A stretch of 64,000 bases of DNA from Pseudomonas sp. PDM04 (GCF_014851765.1 NZ_JACVAI010000003.1:434001-498000), one strand, 5' to 3'. Positions 17,287 to 27,207 are shown, counted from the first letter of the stretch. The notes: generated by a model not told the origin, from the letters alone. Numbers and translations: made by a program.

Positions 17287-18745
17287 GTTCTTCCGCAAGC
17301 TGGCCAGCAAAGTACCGGTCCCGCGCTCGCTGCTCGGGCGGATGCTCCTGCTGACACTGCTGGCGGTGTTGTTCGCCCAGGCGTTGTCGAGTGTGATCTG
17401 GGTCTCGCAGTTGCGCGCCACGCAATTGGAGGGCCTGGTCACCAGTGCCCGCAGCCTGGCGCATTCGATGACGGCCAGTGTCAGTTACCTGCGCTCTTTG
17501 CCCGTGGCCTATCGCCCGCTGGTGCTCGACCAGTTGCGCAGCATGGGCGGCACGCGGTTCGTGGTGACCCTCAACGACAAACCCCTGGGCATGCAAGTGC
17601 TGCCGATCACGCCGCGCAAGCTGGCGGTGATGAAGGCCGTGGATGGCGTGTTGCGCCAGTCCCTTGGTCAGGACACGGACATCTCGGTGTCGTTCGTCAG
17701 TCCCGAGGATCTGCGCATCTTCAACGGCGGTCTGAAGCTCGATGAGTTGCCACGCTCCTGGGCGCATTACGCGCTGACCCTGGAGCCGGTGAACCCACCG
17801 GTGCTGGTCACGCAGATCCAGATGGCGCCGGGTGAATGGCTGTACATCGCCTCGCTGTTGCCCGAGCCCTACACCAGCCTGGAAGAGCAGGGCCTGCCGG
17901 CCCAGCAAGTGTGGTTCATTGTCCTCACCAGCGGTTTTCTCCTGCTGTTCATCGGCCTGCTGGTGCACTGGCAAAGCCGGCCGCTCAAGCGCCTGGCACG
18001 GGCGGCGCGGGAAATGTCGCTGGGGGCGGACGTCGAGCCGGTGGCACAGGGCGGCGGCAGTGAAGTGGTGGAAGTGGGTCGTGCGTTCAACGCCATGCGC
18101 GAGCGCATCAGCCGTTACCTCACCGAACGCAGCCAATTGTTCAGCGCGATTTCCCACGACCTGCGCACGCCGATCACCCGCTTGCGCCTGCGCGTCGAGC
18201 TGCTCGAAGACGAGAAGCTGCAAGCCAAGTTCGGCCGTGATCTGGATGAACTGGAGCTGCTGGTCAAAGGCGCGCTGCAATGCGTGAAAGACACCGACAT
18301 CCACGAAAACATCGAGCCGGTGGACCTCAATCATGTGCTCGACTGCCTGGTCGAACCGTATCTGGCACCCCAAGGCAATGGTCGCGTGACCCAGGATGGC
18401 CGGGCGCTGGCGGCCTATCCCGGAAAACCCCTGGCACTCAAGCGCTGCATCGGCAATCTGATCGACAACGCTTTGAAGTACGGGCAGAACGCGCACCTGC
18501 ATATCGATGACGACGAGAACGCCTTTGTCCTGCATGTCGATGACGAAGGGCCGGGCGTGCCGGAGCAGCGGCTGGAACAGGTGTTCGAACCCCACTTCCG
18601 CCTGTCCGGGCAGCAACAGGGTTATGGATTGGGGTTGGGGATCGCCCGCAACATTGCCCACAGCCATGGTGGCGAGGTCAGCCTGCAGAACCTGCGTGAG
18701 GGCGGGTTGAGGGTGACGCTGCAGTTGCCGCGCAATGCTGACTAG
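17276..18745 (+). CDS. gtrS: sensor histidine kinase GtrS
   Basis: 489 residues. Two membrane helices (about 20-42 and 210-232) bracket a periplasmic sensor domain. A HAMP segment (QSRPLKRLARAAREMSLGAD) follows, then the phospho-acceptor H294 in FSAISHDLRTPITR and the ATPase blocks NLIDNALKYG, DDEGPGVPEQ and GYGLGLGIARNIAHSHGG. In P. aeruginosa GtrS senses 2-ketogluconate and 6-phosphogluconate and phosphorylates GltR. The ATG at 17276, giving MVTEFFRKL, overlaps the gltR end. The 12 residues added by an upstream start have no family resemblance. Confidence 0.93.
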   Translation: MVTEFFRKLASKVPVPRSLLGRMLLLTLLAVLFAQALSSVIWVSQLRATQLEGLVTSARSLAHSMTASVSYLRSLPVAYRPLVLDQLRSMGGTRFVVTLNDKPLGMQVLPITPRKLAVMKAVDGVLRQSLGQDTDISVSFVSPEDLRIFNGGLKLDELPRSWAHYALTLEPVNPPVLVTQIQMAPGEWLYIASLLPEPYTSLEEQGLPAQQVWFIVLTSGFLLLFIGLLVHWQSRPLKRLARAAREMSLGADVEPVAQGGGSEVVEVGRAFNAMRERISRYLTERSQLFSAISHDLRTPITRLRLRVELLEDEKLQAKFGRDLDELELLVKGALQCVKDTDIHENIEPVDLNHVLDCLVEPYLAPQGNGRVTQDGRALAAYPGKPLALKRCIGNLIDNALKYGQNAHLHIDDDENAFVLHVDDEGPGVPEQRLEQVFEPHFRLSGQQQGYGLGLGIARNIAHSHGGEVSLQNLREGGLRVTLQLPRNAD

Positions 18746-18762
18746 CCAGGACCGAGTCGCCC

Positions 18763-18859
18763 CCATCGCGAGCAGGCTCGCTCCCACAGGTTTCTCGTGT
18801 GTTCATGGATTTTGTGAACGACACAGGACCCTGTGGGAGCGAGCCTGCTCGCGATGGCG
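18763..18859. repeat. REP pair (REPIN)
   Basis: CCATCGCGAGCAGGCTCGCT and GTGGGAGCGAGCCTGCTCGC as inverted copies, about 45 bases apart, between gtrS and the epimerase gene. Confidence 0.9.
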
Positions 18860-18971
18860 TCAGACCAGTCAACACATTCACGCAAGGCTGAATGTCACCA
18901 TTCAGTGACATAACCCACCCCCTTCGTTACAAGCCCGCCGGCGCCCGTTGTTTAGACTGCCCTCCAGTCAT

Positions 18972-18983
18972 AACAACAAGAAA
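18972..18983 (+). promoter_or_regulatory. A-rich Crc/Hfq-type motif before the epimerase gene
   Basis: AACAACAAGAAA just before the start fits the AANAANAA type bound by Hfq/Crc. The same string, with flanking CATAACAACAAGAAAGG-like context, recurs before gtsA. Confidence 0.5.
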
Positions 18984-18991
18984 GGCCGCCC

Positions 18992-20251
18992 ATGCACACC
19001 ACTCCACCCGTTCCCGGCAATTGGCTGGACGCACCGGCCCATCAGCCATGGCTCGCCGCCGAAGGCTTGCGCCTGCTGGCGTTTGCCAAGGCGTCGAAAC
19101 TGCCCGAAGGTTTCGGCAACCTGGATGAAAAGGGCCGGCTGCCGGCCAATGCCCAGGCCGAAACGATGAACACCGCGCGCATGACCCACAGCTTCGCCAT
19201 GGCGCATATTCAAGGTCTGCCGGGGTTTGCCGAGCTGGTCGATCACGGCGTCCAGGCGCTCAGCGGTGCGTTGAAGGATGCCGTGCACGGCGGCTGGTTC
19301 GCCAGCGCCCATCACGCCGATGGCAACACCGGCAAGGCCGCTTACCTGCACGCCTTCGTGGCCCTCGCCGCCAGCTCCGCCGTGGTCGCGCAGCGCCCCG
19401 GCGCACAGGCCCTGCTCGATGATGCGATGCAGATCATCGACACGCATTTCTGGAGCGAGGAGGAGGGCGCGATGCGCGAATCCTTCAGTCGCGACTGGCG
19501 TGACGAAGAAGCGTATCGCGGCGCCAACAGCAACATGCACGCCACCGAGGCATTCCTCGCCCTGGCCGATGTCACGGGTGAACAGCGCTGGTTGAGTCGT
19601 GCGCAGCGCATCGTCGAGCGCGTGATCCATGGCCATGCCGCGGCCAATGGTTACTTGGTGGTCGAGCATTTCGATCGCGACTGGCAACCCTTGCGCGAGT
19701 ACAACCACGATAACCCTGCCGACGGCTTCCGTCCTTACGGCACCACGCCGGGCCATGGTTTCGAATGGGCGCGGCTGGTGCTGCACCTCGAAGCCGCGCG
19801 CGTGCAGGCCGGCATGCTGACGCCGGGTTGGCTGGTCAGCGACGCGCAACAACTCTTCGAACACAACTGCCGCCACGGCTGGAACATCGACGGCTTGCCG
19901 GGGATCGTCTACACCCTCGACTGGGACAATCGGGCGGTGGTGCGTCACCGCCTGCACTGGACCCATTGCGAAGCCAGCGCCGCTGCCAGCGCGTTGTTCA
20001 AGCGCACGGGCGAGGCGCAGTACGAAGCCTGGTACCGACGGTTCTGGGCATTTTGCGATCAGTATTTCATCGATCGCGAAGACGGCAGCTGGCACCATGA
20101 ACTCAACCCGCAGAACCGGCCCAGTGCCGATATCTGGGCGGGCAAGCCCGATCTGTATCACGCCTGGCAAGCCGTGCTGATCCCGCGCCTGCCGCTGGCG
20201 CCGAGCATGGCCAGTGCCCTGGCAGGGTTGTCCCAGAGCATTTCCATGTAA
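18992..20251 (+). CDS. N-acylglucosamine 2-epimerase family sugar isomerase (mannose isomerase-like)
   Basis: 419-residue (alpha/alpha)6-barrel enzyme of the AGE/YihS family. The expected active-site segments are present: MTHSFAMAHIQG, HGGWFASAHHADG, NSNMHATEAFLALADVTGE, GHGFEWARLVLHLEA and VVRHRLHWTHCEASAA, with histidines where the family keeps its catalytic pair. In pseudomonads such proteins interconvert D-mannose and D-fructose, or related aldoses and ketoses. It stands between gtrS and the glucose/mannose ABC transporter and shares its leader motif with gtsA. That suggests it feeds mannose into the fructose or glucose route. No signal peptide is seen, so it is cytoplasmic. The exact substrate is inferred. 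Confidence 0.82.
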   Translation: MHTTPPVPGNWLDAPAHQPWLAAEGLRLLAFAKASKLPEGFGNLDEKGRLPANAQAETMNTARMTHSFAMAHIQGLPGFAELVDHGVQALSGALKDAVHGGWFASAHHADGNTGKAAYLHAFVALAASSAVVAQRPGAQALLDDAMQIIDTHFWSEEEGAMRESFSRDWRDEEAYRGANSNMHATEAFLALADVTGEQRWLSRAQRIVERVIHGHAAANGYLVVEHFDRDWQPLREYNHDNPADGFRPYGTTPGHGFEWARLVLHLEAARVQAGMLTPGWLVSDAQQLFEHNCRHGWNIDGLPGIVYTLDWDNRAVVRHRLHWTHCEASAAASALFKRTGEAQYEAWYRRFWAFCDQYFIDREDGSWHHELNPQNRPSADIWAGKPDLYHAWQAVLIPRLPLAPSMASALAGLSQSISM

Positions 20252-20346
20252 CCATGCGGTGACATTCACGCGTCCCTTCGTTACCTGCGAGGGGAACGCT
20301 CCTGTTTAAAATCCCATGCAGCGCAAGCACCAGACTTGCAATGCAT

Positions 20347-20358
20347 AACAACAAGAAA
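20347..20358 (+). promoter_or_regulatory. A-rich Crc/Hfq-type motif before gtsA
   Basis: AACAACAAGAAA directly adjoining the AAAGG ribosome site of gtsA. Crc/Hfq binding there would block translation of the glucose-binding protein when preferred organic acids are present. Confidence 0.55.
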
Positions 20359-20369
20359 GGTACTTCTAG

Positions 20370-21662
20370 ATGAATGCGATTTCTCGCCTCGCTACTGTCA
20401 TTTCTATCGCCTCCCTGTTTCCCCTCAGTGCCCTTGCCGACGCTTCCAAAGGTTCCGTGGAAGTCGTTCACTGGTGGACGTCCGGTGGCGAAAAGGCAGC
20501 GGTCGATGTGCTCAAGGCCCAAGTCGAAAAAGACGGTTTCACCTGGAAGGACGGCGCAGTTGCCGGGGGCGGCGGTTCCACCGCCATGACCGTGCTCAAG
20601 AGCCGTGCCGTGGCCGGTAACCCGCCAGGCGTTGCCCAGATCAAGGGCCCGGACATCCAGGAGTGGGGCAGCACCGGCCTGCTCAGCACCGACACCCTCA
20701 AGGATGTCGCCAAGGCTGAAAACTGGGATGGCCTGTTGTCGAAGAAAGTCTCCGACACCGTCAAATACGAAGGCGACTACGTGGCCGTGCCGGTGAACAT
20801 CCACCGCGTCAACTGGCTGTGGATCAACCCGCAAGTGTTCAAGAAAGCCGGGATCGACAAAGCCCCGACCACCCTCGAAGAATTCTATGCCGCTGGCGAC
20901 AAGCTCAAGGCCGCCGGCTTCATCGCGCTCGCCCACGGCGGCCAGCCGTGGCAGGACAGCACCGTGTTCGAAGACGTGGTGCTCTCGGTCATGGGCGCCG
21001 ACGGTTACAAGAAAGCCCTGGTGGACCTCGACCAGAAAACCCTGGCGGGCGCCGACATGACCAAGGCGTTCACCGAGCTGAAGAAAATCACCACCTACAT
21101 GGACCCGAACCGTGCCGGTCGTGACTGGAACATCGCTGCCGCCGACGTCATCAACGGCAAGGCCGGCATGCAGATGATGGGTGACTGGGCCAAGAGCGAA
21201 TGGACGGCGGCGAAGAAAGTCGCCGGCAAGGACTATCAGTGCGTGGCCTTCCCGGGCACCGACAAATCCTTCACCTACAACATCGATTCGCTGGCCGTGT
21301 TCAAGCTCAAGGCCGATCGCAAGGGTGACATCGCCGCGCAACAGGACCTGGCCAAGGTCGCGTTGGGCACCGACTTCCAGAAAGTCTTCAGCATCAACAA
21401 GGGATCGATTCCGGTCCGCACCGACATGCTGAACGAGATGGACAAGCTCGGCTTCGACGCCTGCGCGCAAACCGCGGCCAAGGACTTCCTGGCGGATGAC
21501 AAGACCGGCGGCCTGCAACCGAGCATGGCGCACAACATGGCCACTTCCCTGGCCGTGCAAGGCGCGATCTTCGACGTGGTCACCAACTTCATGAACGACA
21601 AGGACGCCGACCCGGCCAAGGCCAGCGCGCAATTGGCTTCGGCGGTCAAAGCGGCGCAGTAA
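20370..21662 (+). CDS. gtsA: glucose/mannose ABC transporter, periplasmic binding protein
   Basis: 430 residues, family 1 solute-binding protein. A signal peptide of about 23 residues ends LSALA. The mature part starts [20 protein letters not shown] and has the sugar-binding blocks [18 protein letters not shown] and [13 protein letters not shown]. It binds glucose (also mannose) in the periplasm after entry through OprB and hands it to GtsBC. The homologue in P. putida is GtsA and in P. aeruginosa GltB. It has a strong ribosome site AAAGG 9 bases before the ATG. Confidence 0.95.
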   Translation: MNAISRLATVISIASLFPLSALADASKGSVEVVHWWTSGGEKAAVDVLKAQVEKDGFTWKDGAVAGGGGSTAMTVLKSRAVAGNPPGVAQIKGPDIQEWGSTGLLSTDTLKDVAKAENWDGLLSKKVSDTVKYEGDYVAVPVNIHRVNWLWINPQVFKKAGIDKAPTTLEEFYAAGDKLKAAGFIALAHGGQPWQDSTVFEDVVLSVMGADGYKKALVDLDQKTLAGADMTKAFTELKKITTYMDPNRAGRDWNIAAADVINGKAGMQMMGDWAKSEWTAAKKVAGKDYQCVAFPGTDKSFTYNIDSLAVFKLKADRKGDIAAQQDLAKVALGTDFQKVFSINKGSIPVRTDMLNEMDKLGFDACAQTAAKDFLADDKTGGLQPSMAHNMATSLAVQGAIFDVVTNFMNDKDADPAKASAQLASAVKAAQ

Positions 21663-21684
21663 TCATATCCCTGCGTGGATTCCC

Positions 21685-21776
21685 CTGTGGGAGCGAGCCT
21701 GCTCGCGATAGCTGACTGACATCCATCTCGATGTCGGCCGGTACACCGCTAACGCGAGCAGGCTCGCTCCCACACG
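21685..21776. repeat. REP pair inside the gts operon
   Basis: GTGGGAGCGAGCCTGCTCGC and GCGAGCAGGCTCGCTCCCAC face each other between gtsA and gtsB. A hairpin here could stabilise the upstream gtsA message and lower expression of the permease genes, as REPs do in other binding-protein operons. Confidence 0.88.
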
Positions 21777-21817
21777 GGGGCTCCTGCGATCCTTACTTCT
21801 TCACCTGGATTATCCCG

Positions 21818-22726
21818 ATGAGCTCTGTGGCGGTTTTCAGCAAAGCCTCACCGTTCGATGCGCTGCAGCGCTGGTTGCCCAAGTTGGTACTGGCGCCGAG
21901 CATGCTGATCGTGCTGGTTGGTTTCTACGGTTACATCATCTGGACGTTCATTCTGTCCTTCACCAATTCCAGCTTCATGCCGAGCTACAAGTGGGTCGGC
22001 CTGCAGCAATACATGCGCCTGATGGACAACGACCGCTGGTGGGTCGCGAGCAAGAACCTCGCGCTCTTCGGCGGCATGTTCATCGGCATCAGCCTGATCC
22101 TCGGCGTGTTCCTCGCCGTGCTGCTGGACCAGCGCATTCGCAAGGAAGGCTTCATTCGTACCGTCTACCTGTACCCGATGGCACTGTCGATGATCGTCAC
22201 CGGTACCGCGTGGAAATGGCTGCTCAACCCGGGCCTGGGCCTGGACAAGATGCTGCGTGACTGGGGCTGGGAAGGCTTCCGTCTGGATTGGCTGGTGGAT
22301 CAGGATCGCGTGGTCTATTGCCTGGTGATCGCCGCCGTGTGGCAAGCCTCGGGCTTTGTGATGGCGATGTTCCTCGCCGGCCTGCGCGGCGTCGATCAGT
22401 CGATCATCCGTGCCGCGCAAGTCGACGGCGCGAGCCTGCCGACCATCTACCTGAAGATCGTGTTGCCGAGCCTGCGCCCGGTGTTCTTCAGTGCCTTCAT
22501 GATCCTCGCGCACATCGCGATCAAGAGCTTCGACCTGGTCGCGGCGATGACGGCGGGCGGTCCGGGCTACTCGTCCGACCTGCCGGCGATGTTCATGTAT
22601 TCCTTCACCTTCAGCCGAGGACAGATGGGCATCGGGTCGGCCAGCGCCATGCTGATGCTCGGTGCCGTGCTGACCATTCTCGTGCCGTACCTGTACTCCG
22701 AGCTGCGAGGCAAGCGCCATGACTAA
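21818..22726 (+). CDS. gtsB: glucose/mannose ABC transporter permease 1
   Basis: 302 residues with six membrane helices. It is a MalF-type inner-membrane permease with the EAA-like loop IIRAAQVDGASLPTIYLKIVLPSLRP. The ATG at 21818 (MSSVAVFSKASP) is chosen because any upstream in-frame start would translate the REP pair at 21685-21776. It overlaps gtsC by 8 bases, so the two permeases are translated together. Confidence 0.93.
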   Translation: MSSVAVFSKASPFDALQRWLPKLVLAPSMLIVLVGFYGYIIWTFILSFTNSSFMPSYKWVGLQQYMRLMDNDRWWVASKNLALFGGMFIGISLILGVFLAVLLDQRIRKEGFIRTVYLYPMALSMIVTGTAWKWLLNPGLGLDKMLRDWGWEGFRLDWLVDQDRVVYCLVIAAVWQASGFVMAMFLAGLRGVDQSIIRAAQVDGASLPTIYLKIVLPSLRPVFFSAFMILAHIAIKSFDLVAAMTAGGPGYSSDLPAMFMYSFTFSRGQMGIGSASAMLMLGAVLTILVPYLYSELRGKRHD

Positions 22727-23564
22727 TCAACTCGGCAAACCGGCGCTCAGCTTCAGCCGCATCGCCATCTACGCCACCTTGCTGCTGGCGGCGGCGGTGT
22801 ACCTGATCCCGCTGGTGGTGATGCTGCTGACCAGTTTCAAGACCCCGGAAGACATTCGCACCGGCAACCTGCTGAGCTGGCCGGCGGTGATCGACGGCAT
22901 CGGCTGGGTCAAGGCCTGGGACGTGGTCGGCGGCTACTTCTGGAACTCGGTGAAAATCACCGTGCCGGCCGTGCTGATCTCGACCTTCATTGGCGCAATG
23001 AACGGCTACGTACTGTCGATGTGGCGTTTCCGCGGCTCGCAACTGTTCTTCGGCCTGCTGCTGTTCGGTTGCTTCCTGCCGTTCCAGACCGTGCTGCTGC
23101 CGGCCTCGTTCACCCTGGGCAAGTTCGGCCTGGCCAACACCACCACCGGCCTGGTGCTGGTGCACGTGGTCTACGGCCTGGCGTTTACCACGCTGTTCTT
23201 CCGCAACTACTACGTGAGCGTTCCGGATGCGCTGGTCAAGGCCGCGCGCCTGGATGGCGCGGGCTTCTTCACCATCTTCTGGAAGATCCTGCTGCCGATG
23301 TCGATCCCGATCGTCATGGTCTGCCTGATCTGGCAGTTCACCCAGATCTGGAACGATTTCCTGTTCGGCGTGGTGTTCGCCAGTGGCGATGCCCAGCCAA
23401 TCACCGTGGCCCTGAACAACCTGGTCAACACCAGCACCGGGGCCAAGGAATACAACGTTGATATGGCGGCCGCGATGATCGCCGGGCTGCCGACACTGCT
23501 GGTCTACATATTCGCTGGCAAGTATTTCCTGCGTGGGCTGACGTCCGGCGCGGTCAAGGGGTAG
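22719..23564 (+). CDS. gtsC: glucose/mannose ABC transporter permease 2
   Basis: 281 residues, MalG-type permease with six membrane helices and the EAA loop ALVKAARLDGAGFFTIFWKI near the C-terminus. It pairs with GtsB to form the membrane channel. It overlaps gtsB by 8 bases and ends 4 bases before gtsD. Confidence 0.94.
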   Translation: MTNQLGKPALSFSRIAIYATLLLAAAVYLIPLVVMLLTSFKTPEDIRTGNLLSWPAVIDGIGWVKAWDVVGGYFWNSVKITVPAVLISTFIGAMNGYVLSMWRFRGSQLFFGLLLFGCFLPFQTVLLPASFTLGKFGLANTTTGLVLVHVVYGLAFTTLFFRNYYVSVPDALVKAARLDGAGFFTIFWKILLPMSIPIVMVCLIWQFTQIWNDFLFGVVFASGDAQPITVALNNLVNTSTGAKEYNVDMAAAMIAGLPTLLVYIFAGKYFLRGLTSGAVKG

Positions 23565-23568
23565 AAAC

Positions 23569-24729
23569 ATGGCAACTCTCGAATTACGCAACGTCAACAA
23601 GACCTATGGCGCCGGTTTGCCGGACACCCTGAAAAACATCGAGCTGAAGATCGACGACGGGGAATTCCTGATCCTGGTCGGCCCCTCGGGTTGCGGCAAA
23701 TCCACGCTGATGAACTGCATCGCCGGCCTGGAAACCATCAGCGGCGGGGCGATCCTGGTGGACGACGCCGACATCAGCGGCATGAGCCCGAAAGACCGGG
23801 ACATTGCCATGGTGTTTCAGTCCTACGCGCTGTACCCGACCATGAGCGTGCGCGACAACATCGCGTTCGGCCTGAAGATCCGCAAGATGCCGACCGCCGA
23901 AATCGACGAGGAAGTCGCCCGTGTCGCCAAGCTGTTGCAGATCGAGCACCTGCTGGGCCGCAAGCCCGGCCAGCTCTCCGGTGGCCAGCAGCAGCGCGTG
24001 GCGATGGGCCGTGCCCTGGCGCGGCGGCCGAAGATCTACCTGTTCGACGAACCGCTGTCCAACCTCGATGCCAAGCTGCGGGTCGAGATGCGCACCGAAA
24101 TGAAACTGATGCACCAGCGCCTGAAAACCACCACGGTCTACGTGACCCACGACCAGATCGAAGCGATGACCCTGGGCGACAAGGTGGCGGTGATGAAGGA
24201 CGGCATCATCCAGCAGTTCGGCACGCCGAAGGACATCTACAACAACCCGGCCAACCTGTTCGTGGCGAGCTTCATCGGTTCGCCGCCGATGAACTTCATC
24301 CCCCTGCGCCTGCAACGCAAGGACGGCCGTCTGCTGGCGCTGCTCGACAGCGGCCAGGCGCGCTGCGAATTGCCGCTGGGCACGCAGGACGCCGGTCTCG
24401 AAAACCGCGAAGTGATCCTTGGTATCCGCCCGGAGCAGATCGCACTGGCGACCAGCGACGGCAATGGATTGCCGACCATTCGCGCCGAGGTGCAAGTCAC
24501 CGAACCGACCGGACCCGACACCCTGGTGTTCGTCAATCTCAACGAGACCAAGGTCTGCTGCCGCCTGGCGCCGGATGTTGCGCCGCAGGTGGGCGAGACC
24601 CTGACCCTGCAGTTCGACCCCTCGAAAGTGCTGCTGTTTGATGCGAAGACCGGGGAACGCCTCGGCGAGGCCGGTGTGCCGAAGGTCGGGAACCACGCGG
24701 CGAACGTCGCTCAATTCAAGGGCCGCTGA
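23569..24729 (+). CDS. gtsD: glucose/mannose ABC transporter ATPase
   Basis: 386 residues of the MalK/UgpC/MsmX group. Walker A is [12 protein letters not shown] (about 37-48), the ABC signature is [15 protein letters not shown], Walker B is [12 protein letters not shown] and the switch is [10 protein letters not shown]-terminal TOBE/OB regulatory domain (about 245-375) follows. It powers the GtsABC importer from the cytoplasmic face. Confidence 0.95.
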   Translation: MATLELRNVNKTYGAGLPDTLKNIELKIDDGEFLILVGPSGCGKSTLMNCIAGLETISGGAILVDDADISGMSPKDRDIAMVFQSYALYPTMSVRDNIAFGLKIRKMPTAEIDEEVARVAKLLQIEHLLGRKPGQLSGGQQQRVAMGRALARRPKIYLFDEPLSNLDAKLRVEMRTEMKLMHQRLKTTTVYVTHDQIEAMTLGDKVAVMKDGIIQQFGTPKDIYNNPANLFVASFIGSPPMNFIPLRLQRKDGRLLALLDSGQARCELPLGTQDAGLENREVILGIRPEQIALATSDGNGLPTIRAEVQVTEPTGPDTLVFVNLNETKVCCRLAPDVAPQVGETLTLQFDPSKVLLFDAKTGERLGEAGVPKVGNHAANVAQFKGR

Positions 24730-24738
24730 AGAACACGT

Positions 24739-24768
24739 GCGGGAGCGGGCCTGCTCGCTCCCACCAGG
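24739..24768. repeat. single REP-like palindrome
   Basis: GCGGGAGCGGGCCTGCTCGC followed by TCCCAC forms one REP hairpin between gtsD and oprB. Confidence 0.7.
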
Positions 24769-24832
24769 GGGAAATCCGTGACGGGCGGCCTGTCGTCCGC
24801 CACAACCGCTGTAACCGCGTTAAACAAAAGTT

Positions 24833-24845
24833 AATAACAATAAAA
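24833..24845 (+). promoter_or_regulatory. A-rich Crc/Hfq-type motif before oprB
   Basis: AATAACAATAAAA, an AANAANAA-type target, lies 15 bases before the oprB ATG at 24860. Confidence 0.5.
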
Positions 24846-24859
24846 CGAGGAATGTAGGG

Positions 24860-26206
24860 ATGAAGAAGAACAACAACGCCCAGTTGATCTGCCAGTTATC
24901 GGCAGTTGCGGCAATGATGCTGGCCGGTAGCGTCCAGGCGGCTGACGCGTTTGCCGCCGACTCCGAATGGATGACCGGTGACTGGGGTGGTGAGCGGACC
25001 CGCCTGATCGAGCAGGGTATCGACATCAAAATGGATTACGTCGGTGAAGTCGGTGGCAACCTGCACGGCGGCTACAACAACGACAAGACGGCGCGTTACT
25101 CCGACCAGTTTGGCCTCGGCGTCGCCCTGGATCTGCAAAAGCTCTGGGGCTGGGATAACACCCAGGCGAAGATCCAGCTGACCAACCGTAACGGCGAAAA
25201 CATCTCCAACGACCGCGTGGGCGACCCGCGTGCCGGCACCCTGAGTTCGTCCCAGGAAGTCTACGGCCGTGGCCACATGGTTCGCCTGACCCAACTGTGG
25301 ATCAAGCACCAGTTCCTCGATGGCAAGCTGGACGTCAAGGCCGGTTACTTCGGTGAAGGCGAAGACTTCAACACCTTCCCGTGCGAATTCCAGAACCTGG
25401 CGTTCTGCGGTTCCCAGGTGGGTAACTGGGCCACCAACATCTGGTACAACTGGCCGGTCAGCCAGGCGGCCATCCGCGTGAAGTACAACATCTCGCCGGA
25501 GTTCTATGCGCAGATCGGCGCCTATAACCAGAACCCGTCGCAACTGGAACACGGCAACGGCTTCAAGCTCAGCGGCAGCGGTACCAAGGGCACCGTGCTG
25601 CCGGTGGAACTGGTGTGGTTGCCTAACCCAGGCAATCTGCCGGGCGAATACCGTGTCGGTTACTACAAGAGCACGGCCAAGGCCGATGACGTTCGTGAAG
25701 ACGTGAACGGTGATGACGCGGCCACCAGCGGCAATGCCTATCGCAGCCACAGCAGCAAGTCCGGCTACTGGTTCGTGGCGCAGCAACAACTCACCAGCCA
25801 CAACGGTGACGCGTCGCGCGGTCTGACCCTTTCCGCCAACGCAACCTTCCACGACAAGGACACCAACATCGTCGACAACTACCAGTCGCTGATGCTGGTG
25901 TACAAGGGCCCGTTCGATGCGCGTCCGAAGGATGACGTCGGTATCGGTTTCGCCCGTATCCATGTCAACGATGACGTGAAGAAGAACGCCGAGCTGGTCA
26001 ACGCTGCCAATGGTGTCGGCGATTACCAGGACCCGTTGTTCTCGCCCCTGCGCGACACCGAATACAACTACGAAATCAACTACGGCTTCCATGTGACCAA
26101 CTGGCTGACCGTGCGTCCCAACCTGCAATACATCACTCACCCAGGCGGTGTGGATGAAGTCGACAACGCGCTGGTCGCCGGTCTGAAAATTCAGTCGGTG
26201 TTCTAA
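24860..26206 (+). CDS. oprB: carbohydrate-selective porin OprB
   Basis: 448 residues. The signal peptide ends MLAGSVQAADAFA, then SEWMTGDWGGERTRLIEQGI opens the OprB barrel. The remainder alternates short amphipathic strands and ends LVAGLKIQSVF with the terminal phenylalanine typical of outer-membrane proteins. It lets glucose and other sugars across the outer membrane for capture by GtsA. It is placed at the end of the gts operon, and a strong terminator follows. Confidence 0.95.
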   Translation: MKKNNNAQLICQLSAVAAMMLAGSVQAADAFAADSEWMTGDWGGERTRLIEQGIDIKMDYVGEVGGNLHGGYNNDKTARYSDQFGLGVALDLQKLWGWDNTQAKIQLTNRNGENISNDRVGDPRAGTLSSSQEVYGRGHMVRLTQLWIKHQFLDGKLDVKAGYFGEGEDFNTFPCEFQNLAFCGSQVGNWATNIWYNWPVSQAAIRVKYNISPEFYAQIGAYNQNPSQLEHGNGFKLSGSGTKGTVLPVELVWLPNPGNLPGEYRVGYYKSTAKADDVREDVNGDDAATSGNAYRSHSSKSGYWFVAQQQLTSHNGDASRGLTLSANATFHDKDTNIVDNYQSLMLVYKGPFDARPKDDVGIGFARIHVNDDVKKNAELVNAANGVGDYQDPLFSPLRDTEYNYEINYGFHVTNWLTVRPNLQYITHPGGVDEVDNALVAGLKIQSVF

Positions 26207-26244
26207 CGCTGTTGCGATAAGCTCCTCTCTATGTGCGCATTTTT

Positions 26245-26274
26245 GCGGACGGCCCAGGCTGTCCGCTTTTTTTT
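26245..26274 (+). terminator. rho-independent terminator after oprB
   Basis: Stem GCGGACGGCC / GGCTGTCCGC with a 2-base loop and eight T residues, 39 bases past the oprB stop. Confidence 0.85.
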
Positions 26275-26322
26275 GGGAGGGCGGCGCACCCCGGTGGCAG
26301 ATGAATTTCAGGACCGTGGCAC

Positions 26323-27177
26323 ATGCATGAGCATCCGCTACAACGCTTCTTCAAATCCTTGCGCGAACGTCCGGTGTTCGCCTGGGAGCGCTATCAGAAG
26401 CGCGATGTGCTGGTGATCGATCACCCGCTGTGTCAGGCGGTGTTCAGCCGGCAAGGCGCGCAATTGCTGCACTTTCAGCCCAGGGGGCAGAAACCCTGGC
26501 TCTGGTGCGCGGCGAGATGGCCACACGTGGGCGCCATTCGCGGTGGCGTGCCGGTGTGCTGGCCGTGGTACGGCCGGCATCCGAGCGAAAACGCCTGGCC
26601 GTCCCATGGCTGGGCCCGCTTGCTTGACTGGAAGCTGCTCGACAGCCGCCATGACGACGACGGTGTGCGCCTGCACTGGCGCCTGGAGTTGTGTGACTGG
26701 CAGGTGGACCTGCATGCGCACCTGGGCGAGCGCATGGAATTGCGCCTGAGCACCGAGCATCAGGACAGCCTGCCGTGCCAGTTGAGTCAGGCGTTGCACG
26801 CCTATTGGCGTATTGGCGACGTCGGTGAGGTAGCGCTGTCTGGGCTCGAAGGCGCGCAGGGTTACGACCAGCTCAACCGTCAGGTTTGCCAGCAGGAAGG
26901 CGAGTTACGGGTGGAGGGCGGCTGTCAGCGGGTGTTCCAGCACGAGGGTGAATTGCAGCTCAAGGACCATGCCTGGCAGCGCGAATTGTGCATCGATACC
27001 GGCGAAACCGCCGATACGGTGGTCTGGCATCCCGGCTCGCGGCCGTTGCTGGGGGTGAGCTGGGACGAGGTGTCGGAGTTTGTCTGCGTGGAAGCCGCCA
27101 GCGGTGGCACCGATAGCCTTTGCCTCAAGCCTGGAGAGCGGGCGCACTTGAGTTTGCAGGCGCGGGTGGGGGTTTAG
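26323..27177 (+). CDS. D-hexose-6-phosphate mutarotase (YeaD type)
   Basis: 284 residues of the aldose-1-epimerase-like YeaD family. Blocks are RQGAQLLHFQPRGQKPWLW, GGVPVCWPWYGRHP, WPSHGWARL with the expected active-site histidine, and VVWHPGSRP. It interconverts the alpha and beta anomers of glucose-6-phosphate, which suits a position between glucose uptake and zwf. It comes after the oprB terminator and so probably has its own promoter or relies on readthrough. Confidence 0.88.
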   Translation: MHEHPLQRFFKSLRERPVFAWERYQKRDVLVIDHPLCQAVFSRQGAQLLHFQPRGQKPWLWCAARWPHVGAIRGGVPVCWPWYGRHPSENAWPSHGWARLLDWKLLDSRHDDDGVRLHWRLELCDWQVDLHAHLGERMELRLSTEHQDSLPCQLSQALHAYWRIGDVGEVALSGLEGAQGYDQLNRQVCQQEGELRVEGGCQRVFQHEGELQLKDHAWQRELCIDTGETADTVVWHPGSRPLLGVSWDEVSEFVCVEAASGGTDSLCLKPGERAHLSLQARVGV

Positions 27178-27207
27178 GCGCCGGGACTGTGGTGTCGCAT
27201 CTGGCTT

